From a virus, in the IMG/VR virus record IMGVR_UViG_3300017743_000181, positions 1-20,830 of that record: 20,830 nucleotides of DNA. One strand, 5' to 3'. The stretch's first letter is position 1. Each line of letters begins with the position of its first letter. Below the pieces are notes generated by a model. It was not told where the DNA came from. It did no database searches and worked only from the letters and a program-made list of their open reading frames with translations. A program made the position numbers and the translations under genes. Of this stretch, positions 7,351 to 15,800 are shown in pieces.

Positions 7351-8529
7351 ATGGAACAAAACGAAGAAAAAGATGACAACGTCATCAAGGTTGATATGTC
7401 TAGTGGTAAAACACAAGAAGATGACTCGGTAACTAAGGTTGATGTTGACGCGGTAGATAAAGTAGAAGACAATGAAGACGAGCAAGGACAGCAAACTGAA
7501 GATGACACAGTTGACGAGAGAGGAGTGGATGATGGCAATGAAAGTGCCGCTACCGATAAAGAACAAGAAGAAGTACAACCGGAAGCAGAAGCACAAGAGC
7601 AGCCAGCTTTAGAAGAAATAACTGAAGAGCAGGTTGAAGAAGAAGTAGAGGCTTTAGCTGAAGAAGCGGCTGAAGCTATAGAAGAAGCTGAAGCTACTGG
7701 AGAGCCACTACCAGAAAACATTCAAAAGTTGGTTGATTTCATGAATGAGACTGGTGGTAACATAGAAGACTACGTTGAGCTAAACAAAGATTATTCTAGC
7801 TTAGACAATCTTTCCGCTCTTCACGAGTACTACAAAAGAACAAAACCGCATTTATCTGCGGAAGAAATAGACTTCATGATGGAAGATAAATTCAACTTTG
7901 ACGAAGAGGTTGATGATGAAAGAGAGGTCAAAAGAAAGAAATTAGCCTTAAAAGAGCAAGTTGCTGAGGCTAAAGCCTATTTAGACGGGCAAAAGTCTAA
8001 GTATTACGATGAGATTAAAGCAGGTTCAAAGCTAACTGCAGAACAGCAAAAAGCAATGGATTTCTTTAATCGATATAACAAGGAGTCAGAGGAAGCTGAT
8101 AAAATTAACAAAAAAGCTAAATCTGTATTTTTACAAAAAACTAACCAAGTTTTTAACGACAAGTTCAAAGGTTTTGAATATAGCGTCGGAGATAAAAAAT
8201 ATAGATTTAACGTTAAAGATGCTGAAAAGGTTAAAGCAACACAAAGCGACATTAACAACTTCGTCAAAAAGTTTTTGAATGAAAGTAATGAAATGTCAGA
8301 TGCTAAAGGTTATCATAAATCTTTATTCACAGCTATGAACGCTGATGCTATAGCTAAGCACTTTTACGAACAAGGCCGATCAGATGCTGTCAAGGACAGT
8401 GTCGCTAAAAGTAAAAACGTGAGTATGGACCCTAGAAAATCTCAGGGCGAATTTCAAACCGGTGGAGTTAAAGTAAAAGTATTAGGTGATAGCGTTTCTG
8501 ATTTTAAATTTAAAATTAAAAAGAAATAA
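7351..8529 (+). CDS. Putative capsid scaffolding protein
   Basis: A 392-residue protein between portal and major capsid genes, where tailed phages keep the scaffold that shapes the procapsid and then leaves. The N-terminal 120 residues are extremely acidic (EDNEDEQGQQTEDDTVDERG, later EEQVEEEVEALAEEAAEAIE). The middle is helical with charged heptads (about 185-260). A conserved-looking KGYHKSLFTAMNADAIAKHF segment lies near 325-344, and the tail is basic (DFKFKIKKK). An acidic start, helical centre and basic end is the charge layout of P22-type scaffolds, whose basic end binds the coat protein. No serine protease motif is obvious, so it is not clearly a fused scaffold-protease. Similarity is by position and composition only. 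The acidic repeats create a long antisense Ser-rich open frame, which I treat as an artefact. Confidence 0.72.
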   Translation: MEQNEEKDDNVIKVDMSSGKTQEDDSVTKVDVDAVDKVEDNEDEQGQQTEDDTVDERGVDDGNESAATDKEQEEVQPEAEAQEQPALEEITEEQVEEEVEALAEEAAEAIEEAEATGEPLPENIQKLVDFMNETGGNIEDYVELNKDYSSLDNLSALHEYYKRTKPHLSAEEIDFMMEDKFNFDEEVDDEREVKRKKLALKEQVAEAKAYLDGQKSKYYDEIKAGSKLTAEQQKAMDFFNRYNKESEEADKINKKAKSVFLQKTNQVFNDKFKGFEYSVGDKKYRFNVKDAEKVKATQSDINNFVKKFLNESNEMSDAKGYHKSLFTAMNADAIAKHFYEQGRSDAVKDSVAKSKNVSMDPRKSQGEFQTGGVKVKVLGDSVSDFKFKIKKK

Positions 8530-8552
8530 TTAACATTTAAAAACTATTTATT
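8530..8552 (+). promoter_or_regulatory. AT-rich leader before capsid gene
   Basis: Twenty-three bases with only two C and no G, ending TTTATTATGG at the start codon. No Shine-Dalgarno sequence is present, although this precedes what should be the most highly translated gene. That supports an initiation mode based on an unstructured A/U leader. Confidence 0.4.
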
Positions 8553-10043
8553 ATGGCGATTACAAATCCCGGTGGTAATTTGAATAGTGTGCCTTCGATT
8601 CAGAAGCAAACACTAGCTACAAATTACTTAGACCTATCATCAGCATCAAATGCTGGTTGGGGTCAACAATACGTGCCAGACTTGATGGAAAAAGAAGCTG
8701 AGGTTTTCGGACCACGTACAATTTCTGGTTTCCTTGCTCAAGTTGGTGCTGAAGAGGCTATGACGGCTGATCAAGTTGTATGGTCTGAACAATCAAGACT
8801 ACACCTTTCTTACAAAGGTTATATTTCTGGAACAGGTATTTTTACTGTTGTTAGTGATATTGACGGTAACAAAGCCACGCAAGGCTTTACAGCTGCTAAC
8901 CACGGTATTAGAGTTAATGACACTGTTATCGTAGCTAACGCTAACGGAGTATTTAAAGGTATAGTTGTTTACGTTAACGGCGCTGCTGCTACGATTAAAG
9001 TTTACGATGGTAGTACTTCTATAGCTGCTTTAGGATCTGCTGGTGATACATCTTCAACTATATTAGTTTATGGTTCTGAGTATGGTAAAGCTACTGGGTA
9101 CTACGCTGATAGCGACGGTTCTACGCTTACTAGAAACAATAACTCTCACACAGCTAACGAGCCACATTTCAAGACTTTCACTAACAAGCCTATCATTATG
9201 AAGGACTACTACGAAGTATCTGGATCAGATGCATCTCGTATCGGTTGGGTGGAGATTTCTACTGAAAGTGGACAAGGTGGTTACTTATGGTACTTAAAAG
9301 CTGAGTCTGATACTCGTGCTCGTTTTAACGACTACGTTGAAATGTCTATGCTAGAGTCTGTTAAAGGTTCTGGGTCTAACGACGCTGATCTTCACTTAAG
9401 AGCTGACGGTGATAACGTTGGTACTCAAGGTTTATTTGACGCTATTGAAGACAGAGGTAATGTTACTACTGGTATTACTGGTGTTAATGCTGCTACTGAT
9501 TTAGCTGAATTTGACGCTATCTTAGCTGAGTTTGATAAGCAAGGCGCTATTGAAGAATACATGATGTTTGTAGACAGATCTACATCTTTAGCTATCGATG
9601 ATATGCTAGCTTCTATGAATTCTTACGGTGCTGGTGGTACATCTTACGGTGTATTCAACAACTCTGAAGATATGGCTTTAAACTTAGGTTTCTCTGGATT
9701 CCGTAGAGGTTCTTATGATTTCTACAAATCAGATATGAGATACTTAAACGACAAAGCTACTCGTGGTGGTATTAACGATGCTGCAGGAGCTTCTGCTATC
9801 CGTGGTATTTTAATGCCAGCTGGTACTTCTTCTGTTTATGATCAAACTGTTGGAGCTTCAATTAAACGTCCGTTTTTACACGTTCGTTATAGAGCTTCTC
9901 AAACTGATGATCGTAGAATGAAGACTTGGACTACTGGTTCAGTTGGAGCTGCTACATCTGCTTTAGATGCAATGCAACTACACTTCTTAACTGAAAGATG
10001 TTTGATCACTCAAGGTGCAAACAACTTCATGTTGATGAAGTAA
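8553..10043 (+). CDS. Major capsid protein
   Basis: A 496-residue protein expected to form the HK97-fold shell. Evidence is its place after portal and scaffold, size, composition (Ala, Gly, Ser, Thr and Asp rich), and an N-terminus of capsid type: GWGQQYVPDLMEKEAEVFG at about 30-48, then ISGFLAQVGAEEAMTADQVV and WSEQSRLHLSYKG. The end (MKTWTTGSVGAATSALDAMQ, LITQGANNFMLMK) looks like the last strands and helix of the fold. Residues about 92-165 form a beta-rich stretch (GIRVNDTVIVANANGVFKGI) that looks like an inserted small barrel, perhaps replacing the E-loop region or acting as a built-in decoration. By hand count 10 of 21 arginines are CGT, more than in most neighbours, which favour AGA; this suggests selection for high expression. 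A strong terminator follows 10 bases after the stop. Confidence 0.85.
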   Translation: MAITNPGGNLNSVPSIQKQTLATNYLDLSSASNAGWGQQYVPDLMEKEAEVFGPRTISGFLAQVGAEEAMTADQVVWSEQSRLHLSYKGYISGTGIFTVVSDIDGNKATQGFTAANHGIRVNDTVIVANANGVFKGIVVYVNGAAATIKVYDGSTSIAALGSAGDTSSTILVYGSEYGKATGYYADSDGSTLTRNNNSHTANEPHFKTFTNKPIIMKDYYEVSGSDASRIGWVEISTESGQGGYLWYLKAESDTRARFNDYVEMSMLESVKGSGSNDADLHLRADGDNVGTQGLFDAIEDRGNVTTGITGVNAATDLAEFDAILAEFDKQGAIEEYMMFVDRSTSLAIDDMLASMNSYGAGGTSYGVFNNSEDMALNLGFSGFRRGSYDFYKSDMRYLNDKATRGGINDAAGASAIRGILMPAGTSSVYDQTVGASIKRPFLHVRYRASQTDDRRMKTWTTGSVGAATSALDAMQLHFLTERCLITQGANNFMLMK

Positions 10044-10053
10044 TCATATTACT

Positions 10054-10089
10054 AGGTCGGGGGCTTAGGCTCCCGATCTTTTTTTTTTT
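10054..10089 (+). terminator. Intrinsic terminator after major capsid gene
   Basis: A stem of 10 pairs (10055-10064 with 10069-10078; GGTCGGGGGC against GCTCCCGATC, two of the pairs G-U) closes a TTAG loop and is followed by 11 T. An extra A-T pair at 10054/10079 is possible. The GC-rich stem stands out sharply from the AT-rich surroundings. It should end or attenuate + strand transcription directly after the capsid gene, keeping capsid mRNA in excess over downstream connector genes. Confidence 0.93.
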
Positions 10090-10109
10090 AATTTTTATTT
10101 TATATTATT
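10090..10109 (+). promoter_or_regulatory. AT-only leader after the terminator
   Basis: Twenty bases made only of A and T, ending TTTATATTATTATGG at the start codon. The leader before the scaffold gene is almost the same. No Shine-Dalgarno site and no recognised promoter are present, so downstream transcription may depend on read-through of the terminator. Confidence 0.35.
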
Positions 10110-10946
10110 ATGGCAAAGAAAACAACTAAAAAGGTTGATGTAGAACAACCTGAAATTAAAGCTACAAATGAAATGCAACAAGTTGAAATTAAAAAACCTG
10201 TTGCTAAGTCTGAAACAAAACCTAAGTGGGAAATAAAAGATAGAGTGTATAACTTAAAAGGAAGTAAAAAACCTTTATCTTATATGCTTAGAAGCTCTAA
10301 CATTTATTTTTTTGATGAGAAGCAAGGTTACGAAAGAGAACTTAAGTATTGCGAAAACCAAATAACTCCATTTGTTGATGAAATGAAAGGTGATCAAAGA
10401 CTTGCTCACATTATTTTTAGAAACGGAAGTTTATTTGTTGAAAAGTCAAAAACAACTTTACAAAAACTTTTATCGTTATACCACCCTCACAAAGATCAAG
10501 TGTATACAGAGTACGAGCCTGTAAAAGAAGCTGCTAGTGAAATAGAAGTACTAGAAATGGAAGCTGATGCAATATTAATGGCTAGACAGTTAGATATTGA
10601 TATGGCAGAAGCTATCATGAGAGTAGAGAAAGGATCTGAGGTAGCTAACATGAGTTCTAAGGAGCTTAAAAGAGATTTATTGCTGTTTGCAAGAAACAAT
10701 CCTTCTTTGTTCTTAGAGCTAGCCGCTGACGACAATGTACAGTTAAGAAACTTTGGTATCAAAGCTGTTGAGTCAGGTATTATTAAATTATCAAGCGATC
10801 AAAGACACTTTACGTGGGGGTCTAATGATAGAAAAATAATGACTGTTTCTTTTGATGAGCACCCATATACCGCGCTTGCTCACTGGTTCAAAACAGACGA
10901 AGGTATGGAGATATACTCCAACATAGAAAAGCGTCTTGACGCGTAA
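10110..10946 (+). CDS. Conserved phage protein of unknown function in the head region
   Basis: A 278-residue soluble protein. The first 40 residues are a Lys-rich, low-complexity arm. Residues about 45-130 look globular and beta-rich (RVYNLKGSKKPLSYMLRS, IYFFDEKQGYERELKYCEN, then HIIFRNGSLFVEKSKTTLQK). The second half is helical (EIEVLEMEADAILMARQLDI, then SSKELKRDLLLFARNNPSLF). There is no membrane segment or enzyme motif. Its slot, after the capsid gene and before the connector proteins, suggests a minor capsid, cement or head-completion protein. The basic arm could touch DNA or the acidic scaffold. It is isolated by an upstream terminator and a downstream hairpin, so its dose may be set separately from the capsid and connectors. 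I cannot name the family. Confidence 0.65.
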   Translation: MAKKTTKKVDVEQPEIKATNEMQQVEIKKPVAKSETKPKWEIKDRVYNLKGSKKPLSYMLRSSNIYFFDEKQGYERELKYCENQITPFVDEMKGDQRLAHIIFRNGSLFVEKSKTTLQKLLSLYHPHKDQVYTEYEPVKEAASEIEVLEMEADAILMARQLDIDMAEAIMRVEKGSEVANMSSKELKRDLLLFARNNPSLFLELAADDNVQLRNFGIKAVESGIIKLSSDQRHFTWGSNDRKIMTVSFDEHPYTALAHWFKTDEGMEIYSNIEKRLDA

Positions 10947-10952
10947 CTATCC

Positions 10953-10994
10953 TATAGTAGAGCAGCCACTCTTCGGGGTGGTTGCTTAACTATA
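10953..10994 (+). ncRNA. Long RNA hairpin with UUCG tetraloop
   Basis: An 11-pair stem (10961-10971 with 10976-10986, two G-U pairs) is capped by a C(TTCG)G tetraloop. The pairing extends outward after one A-A mismatch (10959/10988) with TATAGT (10953-10958) against ACTATA (10989-10994), giving about 18 pairs in total. No T run follows; the next bases are A-rich. It is therefore not a standard intrinsic terminator and may act as an mRNA 3' stabiliser, a processing site or a weak terminator. It begins 6 bases after the stop of the upstream gene and ends 12 bases before the next start. Confidence 0.8.
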
Positions 10995-11006
10995 AAAAAT
11001 ACATAA

Positions 11007-11954
11007 ATGGCGGTAAATATAAACACAGTATATCAAAGAGTTTTAACTCTTGCTAACAAAGAGCAAAGAGGGTACATTACGCCTCAAGAATTTAATCTAC
11101 TCGCCAACCAAGCGCAGATGGAGATATTTGAAAAGTATTTCTATGATATAAGTCAAGTATCTAAAGTTAAAGGTAATGATACACGTCACTCTGACTTACT
11201 AACATTACTAGAAGAAAAGCTAACGCCTTTTACTAAAAGACAAGCTAGTGTATCTTTGATAGACGCAGAAGGTAGCATGACGCTTCCTTCTGATTTGTAT
11301 AGAATTAATAGCTTAGTTTTTAATCACGCTACTCTTGGGTATACAGAAGTAAATTTAGTAAGTGAAGAAGAGGCTACGTTATTGAATAAATCTCCTTTAG
11401 CAAAACCTAACCTAACTAGACCTATATACGTAAGAAACTCTAGTGGCATAAAAGTTTTTCCAAAAAGTTTGTTTGGATATTTTACTCAAAACTGCGACAC
11501 AACAGCTAGTAGCGCAAGCGCGTTTGCTGATGCTGGTGGTAGTGTAGCTAGTATACTAGCAGATCAGCTTATTTTTGGTTCTGGTATAACTGCTTCTAAT
11601 ACTAGGGTTCAAGCTATAGCGAATCCTGTTGACCCAGAAACTAGACACGTACTTACTTTGACTCAAGCGGCTGGGTCTACACAAAGCGACACAACGCTTA
11701 CCTTTGCTACAAATAGTGATATTGTAAAATGTAATTACATAGCAAAGCCTACTACAGCGTCTTGGGGATACAATATAGTTGGTGAATACCCACTTTACAA
11801 TTCATCTACGTCTGTAGATTTTGAACTGCATCCTTCTGAGGAAACAATGCTAGTTAATACTATATTGAGAATGGCTGGAATAATATTAAAAGCAGCTGAG
11901 CTACAACCAAAGAAAAAAAATCAAAGCACATCAACAGATAAAAAAACTAAATAA
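11007..11954 (+). CDS. Putative head-tail connector (ring) protein with inserted beta domain
   Basis: A 315-residue protein. The N-terminal region is helical with NKEQRGYITPQEFNLLANQA (about residues 17-36) and EIFEKYFYDIS, a pattern seen in connector or ring proteins of marine podoviruses and crAss-like phages. It is followed by SMTLPSDLYRINSLVFN and a strand-rich part, and it ends with a helix (EETMLVNTILRMAGIILKAA, about 276-295). Residues about 160-233 look like an insertion of Ser/Thr/Ala-rich beta structure (LIFGSGITASNTRVQAI, HVLTLTQAAGSTQSDTTLTF). A similar pattern occurs in the giant protein downstream. The likely role is an adaptor ring between portal and tail. Its TAA overlaps the next ATG (TAATG), so it is coupled to the second connector candidate. 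The precise position in the stack is unknown. Confidence 0.62.
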   Translation: MAVNINTVYQRVLTLANKEQRGYITPQEFNLLANQAQMEIFEKYFYDISQVSKVKGNDTRHSDLLTLLEEKLTPFTKRQASVSLIDAEGSMTLPSDLYRINSLVFNHATLGYTEVNLVSEEEATLLNKSPLAKPNLTRPIYVRNSSGIKVFPKSLFGYFTQNCDTTASSASAFADAGGSVASILADQLIFGSGITASNTRVQAIANPVDPETRHVLTLTQAAGSTQSDTTLTFATNSDIVKCNYIAKPTTASWGYNIVGEYPLYNSSTSVDFELHPSEETMLVNTILRMAGIILKAAELQPKKKNQSTSTDKKTK

Positions 11955-12856
11955 TGGGATTAATAGACGAAACATCAAAACAATATTACGAGGGTCCTGA
12001 TAATAGTTTCAACACTGGAGATGAAAGCTACGGCAACTATCAGTTCACATCTTTAGAAGATATTATAACCAACTTTACTATAGCTTACGTAGGTGAAGAT
12101 AAAATAATACCTAAAATTAGTAGATCTGATATTCAGTTTTTTGCTTCAAGAATTTTGCAAGAGTTTAGTTTTGACACGTTTAAATCTACAAAATCTTTAG
12201 AGTTAAAAGTTCCTAACACTTTAGTTGTTCCGTTGCCTCAAGATTATGTTAGCTACGTTAAAATGGCTTGGGTAGATAACAGTGGAGTTGAGCACGTTGT
12301 TTATCCTATGTCTAAGACTAGCAACCCTACCTCTTTAAATCAAGATGGAACAACATATCAATATAATACTGATGGTAGTTTAAAGTTGAATACTGACTCA
12401 GAGTCTTGGTCTAGATATAAAACTCATAATCCTTCTGAAAACGACAACCACGACTACGATTATGATGATGAAATATATGAATCTAACCAAGGTGGTAGAT
12501 ATGGTATAGATCCAGCTTTTGCTCAAACTAACGGCGGGTTTTACATAGACGATTTAAAAGGTAGAATACACTTTAGTTCTAATATATCTGGAGAGTTTGT
12601 TGTCATAAAATACATAAGCGATAGCTTAGGAACTGACGCTGAAATGCAGGTTCACAAGCTGGCTGAAGAGGCTATGTACAAAAATATAGCTTATTCTATA
12701 GTTTCAACTAGAGCAAACATGCCTATAAACCTTGTTATGAGGTTAAAGAAAGAAGCGTTTGCGTCAAAAAGAACTGCTAAGCTAAGACTATCTAATATAA
12801 AGGTAGAAGAATTAACACAAATACTTAGAGGTAAATCTAAGCAAATCAAACACTAG
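11954..12856 (+). CDS. Putative tail tubular/P22 gp4-like connector protein
   Basis: A 300-residue protein. After a flexible start comes a helical domain (LEDIITNFTIAYVGEDKIIP, SRSDIQFFASRILQEFSFDT; about residues 34-75). Then come beta strands with VPNTLVVPLPQDYVSYVKMA (about 86-105), the common adaptor motif in which a stretch of strands ends in LPxDYxxxVKM. An acidic loop follows (DNHDYDYDDEIYE, about 165-177). The C-terminus is helical and basic (AEEAMYKNIAYSIVSTRANM, LVMRLKKEAFASKRTAKLRL). Gatekeeper proteins such as T7 gp11 and P22 gp4 share this helical-plus-strand plan, extend the portal channel and bind the tail hub. It sits between a first connector and the giant tail protein, as in P22. 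The stop is doubled (TAGTAG) directly before the next ATG. Confidence 0.65.
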   Translation: MGLIDETSKQYYEGPDNSFNTGDESYGNYQFTSLEDIITNFTIAYVGEDKIIPKISRSDIQFFASRILQEFSFDTFKSTKSLELKVPNTLVVPLPQDYVSYVKMAWVDNSGVEHVVYPMSKTSNPTSLNQDGTTYQYNTDGSLKLNTDSESWSRYKTHNPSENDNHDYDYDDEIYESNQGGRYGIDPAFAQTNGGFYIDDLKGRIHFSSNISGEFVVIKYISDSLGTDAEMQVHKLAEEAMYKNIAYSIVSTRANMPINLVMRLKKEAFASKRTAKLRLSNIKVEELTQILRGKSKQIKH

Positions 12857-12859
12857 TAG

Positions 12860-15800
12860 ATGGCTGAGTTAAAGAAAATTTTTATCAAAGGCAAAATGAA
12901 CAAAGACCTTGATGAAAGGTTAGTTCCTAACGGCGAGTATAGAGACGCTAATAATATACAAGTCTCTACGTCTGATGCAGATGATGCTGGAACAGTTCAA
13001 TCTGTTCTTGGTAACAAAAAATCTTCTAGTGATCAAGATTATAAAGCTTCACTTTTCAACCACATAAGCGAGTCAAACGTTGTTGGTAGCGTCGTTGATG
13101 AAGCTAACAATTATATATACTACTTTGTTAGAGATTATGCTGAGCCAATACCAGGCAAGCATAAAGATGATACTAACTATCCAGACGCTTTTCAAACTCA
13201 GCTCATAGGTACTCAAGTTGATGCTATAATTAGATACGATCAGAACTTAAATACAACAACAGAAGTTTTATTAGACGCTTGGAGAGTTTTTGCTAAACTT
13301 GATGATCCAAACGGTACTGGCGTTAGCGCTTCTGACGAGGAAATATATGTTAGAAGAGGCTTGACTAACGGTTCAGATCCTTACAATGTGCATGGGCTAG
13401 ATATTGCAGAGGGTATGATTGTTTCTTTAATGGATTCTTCTGGAGCAAATATACTTGCTACTCCTTACGCCGTTGTTCAAGATGTTATTACTGACTCTAC
13501 TGACGCAACAACTGGCGAAGGTATATCAAAAATAAAGTTGTCTAGGCCTATAGATCACTCAGACAGTATTAGCTACACTCAAGAACAAATAAACGAGCAA
13601 GGCATAACAGTTGTTTTTACCTCTCCTCAAAGAATATTAAATTTTCAAAAAAGAAACAAAGAGAAAAGTTTTATTACTTCTATAAATATAATAGATGATT
13701 TTTTACTTTGGACCGATGATATAGGTGAGCCTAAAAAAATAAACGTTAAAGCATCTTTATTTGGCACTAATAACAAGAGGCATACATTTAGAGTAAAATT
13801 AACTAACACCGGTAGCTACACGCAAAGTGGAGGTAGATTAGAGCACGACGACGTCACTGTAATAAGAAAAAATCCTACAATAGCACCAATAGTAGTAGCT
13901 AGTAGCACAGCAGACGACACGCAAGATGCTTACCACTTATTAGCCGAAAGCGTAGACACAGACGCCGGTTTGGTTACTGGTATAAATATTTCGAATACAA
14001 CTGCAGTAGGAGATATTATAGCTTTTCAAATAGTTGGTGGTACCACCTTAAACGCTGACACTGTGATATCGTTTCAAGGCACTATTAGTCAATATAAGTT
14101 TTATGGTAAGGTAGAATCTTCAAACGTTGGAACTGGCGCTATATCTGTAAAAATATCAAGTCTACCTAGTGCGGTAGGCGGTGTAGCGTACGCAGATTAC
14201 ACCACACTACAAGAAACATACAACGCTTTTATATTTGAAGAAAGTAGTATGTATCAAGATAAGTTTATTAGGTTTGCTTACAGATATAGGTATATGGATG
14301 GAGAGTATTCTGGAATATCGCCTTTTAGCGAGACGTTATTCTTCCCTAACACCTACAGTTATACGTCAGACTCTGGTAAAAATCTAGCCATGCAAAATAT
14401 CACTAGATCTGTTAAAATACAAGGGTTTGTTCCTCCTAGCATGCCTAAGTCAGTTGATTCTGTTGACGTATTGATGAAGGATTCTACTTCACCTTCTATA
14501 TATAAAATTAGAAACTTTAAGAAAGGTGGCACAGAGTTTTCTTCAGCGGCGTATGGAGACGTTAAAGGTTCTTTTACCTTAAAATCTGAAGTGTATGGCT
14601 CAACTATACCTAGTGATCAAATACTAAGATCTTGGGATGCAGTTCCAAAAAGAGCTAGGTCTCAAGAAATATCTTCAAACAGACTTATATATGCTAATTA
14701 TTTACAGAACTATAATTTAACAGATGCTGAAGGCAAAAAGGTTTCTTTGGAAATGCAGCCTAAAATCTCTCTCTCTCCGCAGGGTTTTGACTCTATTTTA
14801 CAGATTACTGACAACTTGTTTTCTAATTATCTTTATCAAAAATCAGAGTTTGTTATCGATCCGATTAACTTTATATTAAAGACTCCCGGAGAAACCGGTG
14901 GCTTTGACAGGTTTGACAACGGAAATAATATGCAAAGCCTTCCTATGTTTACTATGGCTCAAACTCAGGGCTATAGTATAGACGGTAGGGTTTACGATGG
15001 AAGTGCTGATGAGGAAGCTATAGAAGCTACAATTTACAAAGTTAAATCTCATTATTTTACAGATACAAACACAACAAGAATACTTACTGGAGAATATAGA
15101 TTCAGTTCAAGAGTAGTTTGTAACACTTTTATACATCTTGGCACAGGTTTATCTAACAGCGCTAGCAGCTTTTCAGGAGCTATACCCAACAATAACAACA
15201 ATATAGACGCTGACGATCCTAGGCAATTTGGTATACCTGAAGCAAGAATTGAGTTAGTTTATTTATCAATAAACGTAGCACAACAAAAAATAGGTATCGC
15301 AGTTGGTAAAGGAAACAACGGGGTTGTTGTAGACGACAATGGTAACGAGGTTGCTTCTGCTTGGGGTGCAGCGGGTAAATACTGGAATAGAGCGTCTATA
15401 TTTGTTAGCGGAACTGATAATAGTGCAGGCGATGGTTACCTTCCAGGAAGTCTTGGATTTACTCACGGTAATCAAGATGCAGAGCTAGGAATTTTTGATC
15501 TTCCTGACGTGCCGGTAACTGTAACCCACGACGATCCTGTTGGCAGTAAGAATGTTGACCCTTCAGCTAGCGCCATGTACGGTTTTGGGGTTAGGCTTGT
15601 TTTTAGTGGTAAAATGTTTTATGTTGACGAATCTAACTACGAGGTCACAAACGACAATGGTGGTAAAAGATACGAGATTACTAGCGACTACATAACTAGT
15701 AGACGTAATTACGGTGGTGGTATTGGTGTAAGAGAAGGAGTTTTAATTTTTACAGACAACACTTCTTCTGCTGTTGAATTTAAACTTGAAAACGGAGAAG

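Noticed and set aside
7344-7721. Antisense Ser/Ala-rich open frame opposite the scaffold gene
   Set aside because: It mirrors the Glu/Asp codon repeats of the scaffold (GAA and GAC read backwards as TTC and GTC), has low-complexity content and no separate start signals.
10953-10994. The UUCG hairpin as a standard intrinsic terminator
   Set aside because: No T run follows the stem on the + strand and none on the - strand side, so it is recorded as an RNA hairpin instead.
12854-12859. TAG recoding, as seen in some crAss-like phages
   Set aside because: TAG ends three genes directly before a new start or gap (12854, doubled at 12857; 19742; 20392), and the long frames contain no internal TAG, so the standard bacterial code fits.
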